From assembly GCA_022803075.1 (NCBI GenBank), contig JAFFTF010000001.1:219058-283057 (forward strand): a stretch of 64,000 bases of DNA, in the 5' to 3' direction. Under the pieces are notes generated by a model. The model was given only the letters and a program-made list of their open reading frames with translations, did not search any database and was not told the DNA's origin. The DNA is from Micrococcales bacterium 31B (GTDB lineage Bacteria > Actinomycetota > Actinomycetes > Actinomycetales > Dermabacteraceae). Within the stretch, counting starts at the first letter, position 1. Each line of letters starts with the position of its first letter. A program made the translations under genes and the position numbers. This document shows positions 26,628 through 34,797 of the stretch, piece after piece.

Positions 26628-29600
26628 CTATGCGGAGGCATAGTGGTCCTCCTCCAGGTGGGCTGCCGCGCTGCGCGCCTCTTGCCAGGTACGCCAGAGT
26701 TCTTTGAGGTCCCAGGCTTCACTCGCTTGGATCGATACCCCCTTGGCGCCCGTGCGTCGGATGGTGCCCTTGATCGCCATGAGCCGTGTGTTGAACAGAT
26801 AGGGGCCGCTGGCCTCCTGGGCTTCGTTGAAGAACGTGGCGTCGGAGCAGCCGGTGCCGTCGTCGAGGCTGATGAAGACGACGCGCTTGCCGGACTTCAT
26901 GGGTGGGGTTTGTGTCGCCACGCGCACCCCCGCCACGACGACCTCGGTGTGGGGCCGAAGCGTGTTGAGCGCCTCGGCGGGTGTGACGCCCATGTCGGTG
27001 AGCATGGGCCGATAGGTTTCAATCAGGTGCTGGTTCAGTTCGGTGCCGAGATATTCGAGTTCATGCGCTGTTCGTTCCTCAGCCGAGACGGGTGGGGCGA
27101 TAGGGATGGGTTCGTCGAATTCGAAGAGAGAAGATTCCTGTGTGAGCGGCGGGCGCGAGGTCGGCTTCGGCACGCTGATCAGATTGCGCACGACTGCCAT
27201 CACGCTGCCGCGTTCGACCTCCGGGCCGAACAGGGAGTCGAAGGCCCCCAGGGCGCCGAGTCGGTGCATCATGTCGCGTGGCGGGGACACGCGGGTGTAG
27301 AAGTCTCGGACGCCGGTGAAGGGCTGTTCCGCTGCGATGCGTTTGAGCGTGGCTTCGGTGATGCCGCGGACGTCTTTGAAGGCACTGCGGATGCCAAGGT
27401 CGCCCGCGCGGGTCGGTTCGCCGAGAGGGGTTTCGACGAGCCGCTCGACGTAGTAGTCGGTGCGGCTCAGATTAATATCGACGGGCAGCACTGGAACCTG
27501 GAGCCGACGGGCTTCGGCGACGAGTAGGCGGCGGGGGTACATGCCTGGGTCATGTTGCAAAAGCCCGCACAGAAACTCAGCGGGATAGTGGGTTTTGAGC
27601 CAGGCAGTCTCATAGGTGGTGTGGGCGAACGCCGCGGCGTGGGCCTTGCAAAAGCCGAAGGACCCAAACCCGGCTACGACCTGCCAGATGCGCTCGATGT
27701 CGGCGTCGTTAAAGCGCCTCCGCCCGTGCTCGTCGAGGTTCGCGGCGGTTTCAGTGCGGAACCGGCGTTCAACCTCCTCAAGGTGGCTACCCATGATGCG
27801 TCTCAGCGCGTCGGCCTCGGAGAGTGACACTCCCATGCAGGTGTGCAGGATACGCATGATGTGTTCGTGATAGATGACGACGCTGCCTGAATCGCGCAGA
27901 AACCCGGCGAAACTGGGGTGGAGATAGTCGGGGCTGCCCACGCCAAGGCGCAGGTTGATGAAGGGCTTAATCATGTCGCCCTTCATGGGGCCGGGCCGGA
28001 ACAGGCTGATGTCAGCGATGAGGTCATCGAACTCGACGGGTTGCAGTTTGCCGACCAACTCGCGTTGGCCCGGCGATTCGATTTGGAACATGCCGATCGT
28101 GTGCGTGGTGCAGATCGTCTCGTAGGTGGCTTTGTCGTCGAGCGGCACGGCGGAAAGATCGATGTGGCCGTCGGGTTTGAGATAGTGCGCGTCGCGGGGC
28201 AGGCCCGCGCTGAGACCCGCAGCGGGGCCGTGCACGCGTGCGATCTGATCGAGAGAGTACGAGATTGATGACTGCATGCGCACGCCCAGGATGTCGAGCT
28301 TGAGTAGGCCCATGTCGTTGATGTCGTCCTTACCGAACTGCGACATGGGTATTTTGAGTCCGCTTGGCTGCACGGGGGTGGTGCTCAACAGGTCTTGGTT
28401 GCCGAGGATGACACCGCACGGGTGCATGCTGAGGTGTCGGGGTAGCCGGTCGATCTTGTGGGCGGAGTCGAGCAGCATCTGAATCTTGGGGTTGTCCTCC
28501 ATCAGGTCGAGAATTGCGCGCAGTTCGGGGCGTTCCCTCAGCATGCTGGTGACATTGCTGGCGTTGAGGCGGTGTACGTTCTTCGCGATCATGTCGATCA
28601 GGTCTTCACCCATGCCGAGGGCCAGGCCAGCGTCACGAATCGCCCCGCGTGCCCGGTAGCGATTTTGCATGGATAGCAGGGTCACGCGTTCTGAGCCGTA
28701 ACGTTTGAAGATGGCGTTGTAGATGTCGTGTCGGCGTGCGGATTCAACATCAATGTCAATGTCGGGCAGGGTCTCGCGGGCGATCCCGAGAAACCGCTCG
28801 AAGAGGAGGTCGTGTTCGAGGGGGTCAACGTGGGAGATGCCCAAGAGGTAGACGACGAGAGACCCGACCGCGGAGCCCCGGGCCTGGTGGCGAACCCCCA
28901 TCTTGCTGATGAGTTCGGAGACGTCCGCAACGGTGAGGAAGTAGGTCTCGAAACTAAAATTGCGGATCACGTCGAGTTCTTTGCCGAGCCGCTCGCGCAC
29001 ACGCTGAATCTGCTGGGGGTCGGCTCTGAAGTACTTGTTAGTGATGGCCCCGTAGGTGCGCCCCGAGAGAATCTCGTAGGGGCTTTGGGTGCCTCGGCGT
29101 CCGCCCCCGATGCCGAGGGCTGCGAGTTCGGGCACCTTAGCTTGCTGCCACTGTAGGTCGGCCTCGGGGTCAAGTGCGCAGCGGGCGGCGATGTCGGCCG
29201 TGGTCGTAATGAGATCGACCGCAGTGTGCGCGGGGACCCCCGCGTGGTTGACGATGCGGCGTGCGACAGTCTCCATCTTGCCGGGAGGTTTGAGCCAGGC
29301 CTGACCGGAGGCGAGCGGGCCCGCGAGGTGGGGGCGCAGTTCGTCGAGCGAGAGCAGCCTGCCGGCGGAATACACGAGGTCTGCCGTCGCTGCGTCACCG
29401 GGTTCGAGCAGACGTACCGAGTTGGTGAGCACCGCCTCGGTTTCGCTGCTGACTGCCAGTTCGAGGAGCGCCGCGGCGTGCTGCAGGGAATGCGCGCTGT
29501 GTGGCCGCGTGAAAAGGCACGAAACTTCAAGGGCGATCGCATGAGGCAGGAGGCTCCGCCAGCGTTTGAGGAGGCGCACGGCGTACTCGTGCTTGCCGAG

Positions 29601-30128
29601 GAGTAGTGCCTCGCCCACATCGGAGCCGGGCCCGAGGAGCACCGTGGCGTAGGGCTGACCTTCTGCTCCGAGCAGGAACGCGGGTAGGCGGCTCTGGTCG
29701 ATGACGGGCCTTGCGGCTTCGCTGCCGCGCTGGGGCTCGGAGCGGGACCCGGAGTGGGGATTGGGGCCGGACGCGGAGCGAGGTGGCGGGGCGTGGAGTG
29801 CGGAGACCACGCGGCACAGTGACGCCCAGCCTGAGCCGCGGTTGTGGCCGTGCGCGAGCACGGTCACGGAGCCCAGGTGTGCGGGGGAGGAGCCGAGGCC
29901 GGGCGAGCGGACCAGCATCTCTACACCCACCACGGGTTTGATGCCGAGGCGTAGGCAGGCCGCCACGTGACGGACCGAACCGTAGAGGCCGTCGCGATCA
30001 GTGAGGCTCGCGACCTCCGCGCCCCAGGAGGCTTGGGCGGCGGCAAGGTTCTCGGGCCATGTCGACCCGAAGTGGGCCGAGAATGCCGAGGCTACGTGGA
30101 GGTGCGTGAAAGGTGAGGTGGTGGACAC
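26628..30128 (-). CDS. dnaE2: error-prone DNA polymerase III alpha subunit DnaE2 (ImuC)
   Basis: 1166 residues; GTG start at 30128 after AAGGGAGC. Order: PHP domain (FTHLHVASAFSAHFGSTWPENL), palm with the catalytic pair in LPDIDIDVESARRHDIYNAIF, fingers (GLLKLDILGVRMQSSI; ICTTHTIGMFQIESPGQRELV), helix-hairpin-helix region, then an OB domain and the short DnaE2 tail. The start, FTHLHVASAFSAHFG with no canonical FVHLHVHTEYS, the ~1150 length and the SOS control are DnaE2-like, not replicative DnaE1. It carries out damage-induced mutagenic synthesis. A perfect LexA box lies 42 bases upstream. Partners ImuA' and ImuB are absent from the window. The last codons sit in a small hairpin (26628-26643). 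Confidence 0.93.
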   Translation of the reverse strand: MSTTSPFTHLHVASAFSAHFGSTWPENLAAAQASWGAEVASLTDRDGLYGSVRHVAACLRLGIKPVVGVEMLVRSPGLGSSPAHLGSVTVLAHGHNRGSGWASLCRVVSALHAPPPRSASGPNPHSGSRSEPQRGSEAARPVIDQSRLPAFLLGAEGQPYATVLLGPGSDVGEALLLGKHEYAVRLLKRWRSLLPHAIALEVSCLFTRPHSAHSLQHAAALLELAVSSETEAVLTNSVRLLEPGDAATADLVYSAGRLLSLDELRPHLAGPLASGQAWLKPPGKMETVARRIVNHAGVPAHTAVDLITTTADIAARCALDPEADLQWQQAKVPELAALGIGGGRRGTQSPYEILSGRTYGAITNKYFRADPQQIQRVRERLGKELDVIRNFSFETYFLTVADVSELISKMGVRHQARGSAVGSLVVYLLGISHVDPLEHDLLFERFLGIARETLPDIDIDVESARRHDIYNAIFKRYGSERVTLLSMQNRYRARGAIRDAGLALGMGEDLIDMIAKNVHRLNASNVTSMLRERPELRAILDLMEDNPKIQMLLDSAHKIDRLPRHLSMHPCGVILGNQDLLSTTPVQPSGLKIPMSQFGKDDINDMGLLKLDILGVRMQSSISYSLDQIARVHGPAAGLSAGLPRDAHYLKPDGHIDLSAVPLDDKATYETICTTHTIGMFQIESPGQRELVGKLQPVEFDDLIADISLFRPGPMKGDMIKPFINLRLGVGSPDYLHPSFAGFLRDSGSVVIYHEHIMRILHTCMGVSLSEADALRRIMGSHLEEVERRFRTETAANLDEHGRRRFNDADIERIWQVVAGFGSFGFCKAHAAAFAHTTYETAWLKTHYPAEFLCGLLQHDPGMYPRRLLVAEARRLQVPVLPVDINLSRTDYYVERLVETPLGEPTRAGDLGIRSAFKDVRGITEATLKRIAAEQPFTGVRDFYTRVSPPRDMMHRLGALGAFDSLFGPEVERGSVMAVVRNLISVPKPTSRPPLTQESSLFEFDEPIPIAPPVSAEERTAHELEYLGTELNQHLIETYRPMLTDMGVTPAEALNTLRPHTEVVVAGVRVATQTPPMKSGKRVVFISLDDGTGCSDATFFNEAQEASGPYLFNTRLMAIKGTIRRTGAKGVSIQASEAWDLKELWRTWQEARSAAAHLEEDHYASA

Positions 30129-30169
30129 CGGGCGCTCCCTTCACTGTGCCGCTGCGACCCTCGCGGCGA

Positions 30170-30185
30170 TCGAACATATGTTCGA
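30170..30185. promoter_or_regulatory. LexA (SOS) box of dnaE2
   Basis: TCGAACATATGTTCGA, a perfect match to the actinobacterial SOS consensus TCGAAC-N4-GTTCGA. It lies 42 bases before the dnaE2 start and 20 bases beyond the stop of the upstream small gene, so dnaE2 has its own damage-inducible promoter. Confidence 0.92.
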
Positions 30186-30205
30186 TTTTAGGGAGGATGC
30201 TCGCT

Positions 30206-30577
30206 TCATGCAAGCGGGCCTTCGGGGAAAATCTCTTCGAGCACCTCCCAGGTTCCGTCGGTGCGCCGAGTGGCGTCGATGCAGCGCTCGCGTCGCGTGC
30301 GCTGCCCGGGCAGGGGGATCAGTCGCAGTCGCCAGGCGATGATGTCGATGCCGCCTGGGTCGACGCTTTCGGCCCTCCACCAGGCGGTATGCCAGATCCA
30401 TTCGAGCGGAATGTCGCCACAGAGGTACTCGATGTCGTCCCACAGTACGCGGTCGGGGGTGCCGTGTGCCGTAGTGAGCACGTGTAGGGGCGGACGCACG
30501 GGCCCCTCCTGCCCGCGCCTGCCAGCGCTGGTGGGTGTGGCGGGGTCGTGCGACCCGCGATCGGCCTCTTGCGTCAT
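30206..30577 (-). CDS. small SOS-controlled protein beside dnaE2 (DUF6504-like)
   Basis: 123 residues from ATG 30577, preceded by GGGAGAGGGAGC; the frame is open upstream to 30679 but that part overlaps the LexA box. Features: PLHVLTTAHGTPDRVLWDDIEYLC, W-rich IWHTAWWRAE, then IIAWRLRLIPLP and TWEVLEEIFP. The W-x-Y...WW...WRL spacing resembles the small DUF6504-type proteins often coded with ImuB/DnaE2 in actinobacteria; that match is from memory and moderate. No catalytic motif seen. With its own perfect LexA box 20 bases upstream and dnaE2 next on the same strand, a role in translesion synthesis is inferred. Confidence 0.75.
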   Translation of the reverse strand: MTQEADRGSHDPATPTSAGRRGQEGPVRPPLHVLTTAHGTPDRVLWDDIEYLCGDIPLEWIWHTAWWRAESVDPGGIDIIAWRLRLIPLPGQRTRRERCIDATRRTDGTWEVLEEIFPEGPLA

Positions 30578-30596
30578 GCTCCCTCTCCCGCTACAG

Positions 30597-30612
30597 TCGA
30601 ACACATGTTCGA
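30597..30612. promoter_or_regulatory. LexA (SOS) box of the small gene
   Basis: TCGAACACATGTTCGA, perfect arms with an ACAT centre, ending 20 bases before the start of the small gene at 30577. A further half site GTTCGA follows at about 30622, without a matching left half. Confidence 0.9.
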
Positions 30613-30680
30613 TTGCGATGTGTTCGATGGTAGGCCGGCGAAGGGCGCCGCACAAGCTGGCAGGTGCGGGCGCACGCAAA

Positions 30681-30716
30681 GACGCCGTCCAGCACCGAGA
30701 GGTGCGGGACGGCGTC
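30681..30716 (-). terminator. terminator of the alcohol dehydrogenase gene
   Basis: Arms 30681-30696 and 30701-30716, 15 of 16 pairs, loop GAGA. It is 30 bases beyond the minus-strand stop at 30746. Confidence 0.75.
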
Positions 30717-30745
30717 AGGAGTTGACTGAGCGGCTCGCGCGATAT

Positions 30746-31789
30746 TTAGATCGTGGCGGCGTCGATGACGAATCGGTAGCGCACGTCGGAGGCCACTACG
30801 CGGTCGTAGGCCTCGTTGATGCTTTCGGCCGAGATCACTTCAATTTCGGGCGTGATGTTGTGTTCGGCGCAGAAATCCAGCATCTCTTGGGTTTCTTCGA
30901 TGCCGCCGATCATGGAGCCGGCGAGCGACTTGCGCCCCCCGATCAAAGAAAAGGCCGAGTAGGTATCGGGGTTCTCGGGAGCGCCGACGAGGACAAGCGA
31001 GCCATTGCGCTTGACGAGCGAAAGGGTCGCGTTGATGTCGATGTTGGCTGCCACGGTGTTGATGATCATATCGAACGATCCGGCCAGTGTGGTGAACGTT
31101 TCGGGGTCGCTCGTGGCGTAGAACTCCTTGGCGCCAAAGCGCAGTCCGTCTTCGAGTTTCGAGAGCGACTGGCTGAGCACGGTCACGTCGGCGCCCATGG
31201 CGGCTGCGATCTTGACGGCCATGTGGCCGAGCCCGCCCATACCGACCACGGCTACCCGCTTGCCGGGGCCAGCGTTCCAATGCTTCAAGGGAGAGTACAC
31301 CGTGATGCCGGCACACAGCAGGGGTGCGGCCTTGTCCAGGGGCAGGGACGCGGGGATCTTCAGCGCGTAGTTTTCGTCGACCACGTGGCCCTGCGCGTAG
31401 CCTCCCTGGGCCACCTCGCCGCTGTAGTGCGTGGCGTTATAGGTGCCCACCATGCCCTTTTCGCAGTATTGCTGGTCACCCTCGCGGCAGGCCGCGCACT
31501 CGCGGCACGAGTCGACGAAGCAGCCGACCCCCACCAGGTCACCGACCTGGTGCAAGGTGACTCCGTTGCCTACGGCGCTGACGACGCCCGCGATTTCGTG
31601 ACCGGGTACCAGCGGGTAGTTGGCTGGGCCCCATTCGTCGCGCACGGTGTGAATGTCACTGTGGCAGATGCCTGCGTACTTAACGTCTATGTAGATATCG
31701 TGTTCGCCCAGTTCGCGGCGTTCGATCTGCATCTTTTCGAGTGGTGCTTTGCCTGCGGGTGCGCCCCAGGCGGATACGGTGGTGGCCAT
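30746..31789 (-). CDS. zinc-dependent alcohol dehydrogenase, NAD(P)-dependent (AdhC/YahK type)
   Basis: 347 residues from ATG 31789, which follows GAGGAG; an ATG at 31801 is less well placed. Medium-chain dehydrogenase of the cinnamyl alcohol dehydrogenase group. Catalytic zinc ligands in [15 protein letters not shown] (Cys, His) and [10 protein letters not shown]; structural zinc cysteines in [15 protein letters not shown]; Rossmann motif [21 protein letters not shown]; coenzyme region VLSQSLSK. Likely reduces aldehydes with NADPH; substrate unknown. A perfect 18-bp palindrome lies 41 bases upstream, so expression is probably controlled by a specific repressor. Confidence 0.93.
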   Translation of the reverse strand: MATTVSAWGAPAGKAPLEKMQIERRELGEHDIYIDVKYAGICHSDIHTVRDEWGPANYPLVPGHEIAGVVSAVGNGVTLHQVGDLVGVGCFVDSCRECAACREGDQQYCEKGMVGTYNATHYSGEVAQGGYAQGHVVDENYALKIPASLPLDKAAPLLCAGITVYSPLKHWNAGPGKRVAVVGMGGLGHMAVKIAAAMGADVTVLSQSLSKLEDGLRFGAKEFYATSDPETFTTLAGSFDMIINTVAANIDINATLSLVKRNGSLVLVGAPENPDTYSAFSLIGGRKSLAGSMIGGIEETQEMLDFCAEHNITPEIEVISAESINEAYDRVVASDVRYRFVIDAATI

Positions 31790-31830
31790 GATGCTCCTCA
31801 TTGCAATTCATTGCGTAACGCTTATACGTT

Positions 31831-31848
31831 AATCGTTTCAAAACGATT
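31831..31848. promoter_or_regulatory. 18-bp perfect operator-like palindrome upstream of adh
   Basis: AATCGTTTCAAAACGATT with 8-bp arms and a CA centre, in the A+T-rich leader of the dehydrogenase gene. The size and AT-flanked CGTTT/AAACG arms suggest a LacI-type or similar dimeric regulator; no candidate regulator adjoins it. Confidence 0.7.
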
Positions 31849-31940
31849 CCTGCAGAAACGCATCGCGCAGTGGCCGGTTGCGAGGGCAAAATTCGCAGAG
31901 TGTGAACAGCTCTTGACGCCAGATTCGCAGAGGTGATGGC

Positions 31941-32651
31941 TCAGGTGGCTCGCGTCGCCGTGCTCAGAGCCCACCGCTGTTGGGGGGCGCCGCTGACGGG
32001 TGCGAGAAGCAGAGGAGCCGAGGGCAAGCCGGCCGTGAGGGCGGTGCCCGTGAGCGCAGACTGCAAGACAATGCCTCCGCTCACGGGGCCAAGTGACTCG
32101 AACTGCTGCGCACGCGCATCGCGACACGCCGCGAACGTGAGCGTCGCACCGTTCGGCTTGGTGACCGCCGTGAGGCAGAGCCCGGCACGGGATCGCACGC
32201 GCAGGGAGTTACCGGGCGAGGCCACGGGCTCCAGGGTGAACATCGAGGTTGAGGTGGGCTTCTCCCGACTCACCGGGGCGCCCTGTTCCGTCGCTAACCA
32301 CTGCCTTTGGCCGAGATTGAGTAGACCCACCGGAATATCGGGGCCGGGGAGGGAATGCACACCCGTGGGGTTGAGGTCGGAGGCCGCAGTCACCACCGAG
32401 GACAGCACGCCCTCGGAGGGAAACTCCGGCACGGTGGTCGTGCCGGAGCCGTGCGCGAGGTGGGAGCCCTCGCTATCGTCGACCGCATCACTGAGGTTGG
32501 CCATCAGCCCGCCTACCGCAGGTGGGTCCAAGAGCCACCCCGGTCGGGCATCAGAAAGCGCGGCGACACCAACCACGGCGCCTGCCAAAACTAATGCTGC
32601 CAGCGCTGCCGCGACAACGCGACGAGGCTTCGAGGTGCTCATCAATCGCAT
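31941..32651 (-). CDS. membrane-anchored or secreted ricin-type lectin-like protein
   Basis: 236 residues from ATG 32651 (AGGTAGGACG just upstream). Starts MRLMSTSKPRRVVAAALAALVLAGAV, a signal peptide or membrane anchor. The C-terminal ~110 residues resemble a ricin-B beta-trefoil: SLRVRSRAGLCLTAV, ATLTFAACRDARAQQF and PQQRWAL, with QQF and QQRW standing where QxW motifs occur and two cysteines that could pair. The middle is Pro/Ser/Gly-rich. Binding of carbohydrate at the cell surface is inferred. Not linked to a hydrolase gene, unlike many such modules. Confidence 0.65.
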   Translation of the reverse strand: MRLMSTSKPRRVVAAALAALVLAGAVVGVAALSDARPGWLLDPPAVGGLMANLSDAVDDSEGSHLAHGSGTTTVPEFPSEGVLSSVVTAASDLNPTGVHSLPGPDIPVGLLNLGQRQWLATEQGAPVSREKPTSTSMFTLEPVASPGNSLRVRSRAGLCLTAVTKPNGATLTFAACRDARAQQFESLGPVSGGIVLQSALTGTALTAGLPSAPLLLAPVSGAPQQRWALSTATRAT

Positions 32652-32760
32652 CGTCCTACCTGCACTAACGGATTCACGCCTACCCTGGTGTGTGCGGAAC
32701 CCGACGTACAAGATAACCCCTTGAAAGGGGGTTTCGCGCATTCGGTGGAATGAGGAGACT
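32652..32760. promoter_or_regulatory. divergent promoter region lectin-like gene / pdxH
   Basis: 109 bases between divergent starts. It contains a palindrome CCCCTT-GA-AAGGGG at 32717-32730 that could be an operator or a leader hairpin of pdxH. GAGGAG three bases before the pdxH ATG is a strong ribosome site. Confidence 0.45.
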
Positions 32761-33468
32761 ATGAGCGACAAAAACCAGCCCCGGCTTGACCTATTTGCAG
32801 CGCGCGTTGACTATGCCCAGAGTTTCGATGAAAGTGACCTTGCCCCGAACCCGCTGGAACAGTTCTTGCGCTGGTACGCGGAGGCCGAGGCGTCCGACCA
32901 GATCATTGAGCCTCAAGCCATGATCGCGAGCACGGCGGGTACGGACGGCCCCACCTCGCGAACGGTGCTGTGCAAGTCGGTTACCGCGGAGGGCTTCGCG
33001 TTCGCCACTAACTACGAATCGCAAAAGGGGCAAGATATTGCGGCCGACCCGCGCATCAGCCTGCTGTTTCCTTGGCACGCGCTACAGCGGCAAGTGATCG
33101 TACGTGGGGTGGCCGAGCGCGGCCCCGCCGAGGCGAGTGACGAGTACTTTGCCCAGCGGCCCTACCGTTCGCAAGTGTCCGCCGTGATCAGCGAGCAGTC
33201 CCGCCCGATCGAGAGTCGTGACCTCCTGCATCAACGATGGAACGAATACGAAGCCGAACTGGCGCAACGGGGGAGCGCGCCGCAGCGGCCGGAGACCTGG
33301 GGCTTCTACCTCGTGCGGCCCACCCGCGTGGAGTTTTGGGCGGGGAGCCGGTCGCGGCTGCATGATCGCCTGGTTTATACGCCGACGGGGGTAATTGCTG
33401 AGGTCAACTGCGCTAATCCGCCGCTTGACGATGACCGGGCCTGGGGAATGCACAGGCTGCAACCGTAG
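32761..33468 (+). CDS. pdxH: pyridoxamine 5'-phosphate oxidase
   Basis: 235 residues. FMN enzyme that makes pyridoxal 5'-phosphate. Motifs: NPLEQFLRWYAEAEAS, PQAM-like EPQAMIASTAGTDGPTSRTVLCKS, FATNYESQKGQDIAADPRISLLFPW, RPYRSQVSAVISEQS, and the family C-terminal RLHDRLVYTP with the final RLQP. ATG 32761 with GAGGAG. Length normal. Confidence 0.95.
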   Translation: MSDKNQPRLDLFAARVDYAQSFDESDLAPNPLEQFLRWYAEAEASDQIIEPQAMIASTAGTDGPTSRTVLCKSVTAEGFAFATNYESQKGQDIAADPRISLLFPWHALQRQVIVRGVAERGPAEASDEYFAQRPYRSQVSAVISEQSRPIESRDLLHQRWNEYEAELAQRGSAPQRPETWGFYLVRPTRVEFWAGSRSRLHDRLVYTPTGVIAEVNCANPPLDDDRAWGMHRLQP

Positions 33469-33531
33469 TTATAAGGCAAAATGAACTAGGCGCCAGGGCA
33501 AGGGGCCGCCCGCTTATCCCAGGAGGAATCT

Positions 33532-34221
33532 GTGACTGATCTGATCGACACCACGGAAATGTACCTGCGCACGATTTTGGAACTCGAAGAAGAGGGCGTG
33601 GTCCCGCTTCGAGCCCGAATTGCCGAGCGCCTCGGGCACTCCGGTCCCACGGTGTCGCAGACGGTGGCGCGCATGGAGCGCGACAATCTCCTAGTAGTGA
33701 GCGGCGACCGTCACCTCGAACTCACGGGCGATGGTCGAGTCAAGGCGACCCGCGTGATGCGCAAGCACCGACTCGCGGAGCGCCTGCTCACCGATGTGAT
33801 CGGGCTCGAATGGGAGTACGTGCATGAGGAGGCTTGTCGCTGGGAACACGTGATGAGCGAGCGTGTCGAGCGCCGTTTGGTCGAACTCTTAGGGCACCCC
33901 ACGGAGTCGCCCTACGGCACCCCGATTCCGGGACTGCAAGAACTGGGCGCGCAAAATCGCGAAGAGTTGTTCTTGGACGGCGTGGTCACCCTGATTACTG
34001 CGGCGCGTTCCATGGGGCCCGTGGAGGCCACCGTGCGTCGGCTCGGCGAGCCCGTGCAGACCGATACGCAAACGCTGTCGATCTTGCGCGCTCATGGCAT
34101 CACGCCGGGCTCTCCCGTCACGGTCGCTCGCCCGGGAGCGGTGCTCCAGGTCACCACCGACGCGGGCACACTCGACATCAGTGACGACGATGCCTCGCAC
34201 ATTTTCGTGAAGGTGCATTAA
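33532..34221 (+). CDS. DtxR/IdeR-family metal-dependent repressor
   Basis: 229 residues, three-domain type. GTG 33532 with AGGAGG. N-terminal winged helix: DTTEMYLRTILELEEEGV, then IAERLGHSGPTVSQTVARMERD. Metal ligands typical of iron-activated members are present: Met in TEMYL, His and Glu in EYVHEEACRWEHVMSE, including the Cys-x2-Glu-His set. The C-terminal SH3-like domain begins about residue 150 (ATVRRLGEP, GSPVTVARPG). Probably senses Fe(II), less likely Mn(II). Could regulate iron genes genome-wide. Confidence 0.92.
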   Translation: MTDLIDTTEMYLRTILELEEEGVVPLRARIAERLGHSGPTVSQTVARMERDNLLVVSGDRHLELTGDGRVKATRVMRKHRLAERLLTDVIGLEWEYVHEEACRWEHVMSERVERRLVELLGHPTESPYGTPIPGLQELGAQNREELFLDGVVTLITAARSMGPVEATVRRLGEPVQTDTQTLSILRAHGITPGSPVTVARPGAVLQVTTDAGTLDISDDDASHIFVKVH

Positions 34222-34449
34222 GACCGGGCGGGCAGACGCGAACCGGGTCGGCGCGAACCGCGCCGGGTCACAAAGAGAGGCGTCCGCTCGTCTTCAGCCA
34301 CCGGGAACGTTTCGTTCACCGAACGTCCAGAATGATCCCAGGCAGCGCGCAAGGCAGTACGAGCCAGTGCTAAGCCTTGGGGGGCACAGTGGTCTCACAA
34401 TCGCTCGTCGCGAACATGCGAGGCGGGCCATCGCACGTGAGGAACCATC

Positions 34450-34719
34450 ATGACCACGACCGCCACCAGCAGCATCAGCAAAAACGCCATCACGTCGCCT
34501 CGGTTCTCGCTGCGGCGCGGCGTCTTCGCGCCCCTCGCGCTCACCGCGGCGCTAAGCCTCGGCGCGCTCGGTGTCGCCGGAGCCGGGCACCACACCCCCT
34601 TCGCCGCGGGCGCGCAGGTGGCGACCGTCAGCACCGCCGCGTCGAGCGCTGTGGCGGCAGGTGTCTCCGAATCGGTGACCTATACCTCTGTGATTGCGGG
34701 CCGAGCTCGTAACTCATAG
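34450..34719 (+). CDS. small secreted or exported protein, function unknown
   Basis: 89 residues; ATG 34450 after GAGGAACCATC. The first ~50 residues are a long basic signal peptide (SLRRGVFAPLALTAALSLGALGVAGAG) and the remaining ~40 are Ala/Ser/Val-rich without a domain. It may be a truncated form of a larger exported protein or a genuine short peptide. The 228 bases upstream (34222-34449) are G+C-rich and contain a hairpin CGTTC-ACC-GAACG near 34314; no known riboswitch motif was matched. The next gene starts 78 bases downstream in the same direction. Confidence 0.55.
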   Translation: MTTTATSSISKNAITSPRFSLRRGVFAPLALTAALSLGALGVAGAGHHTPFAAGAQVATVSTAASSAVAAGVSESVTYTSVIAGRARNS

Positions 34720-34797
34720 CTAAGGCGCCGTCACTCACGACAGGAAAACTCGCCGGGCTTGGCCTAGAGTGGAGACACCAACCTTGAGAGGTGTTCC

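Noticed and set aside
28276..28930. Separate small genes on the plus strand inside dnaE2
   Set aside because: These frames are antisense shadows of a continuous, well-conserved polymerase gene.
34222..34449. Possible c-di-AMP (ydaO-type) riboswitch before the small exported protein
   Set aside because: The leader is structured and such switches often precede cell-wall genes, but the expected conserved blocks (GGGGAACC, GGGGTGAATC and the terminal GTAGGCG) are not present.
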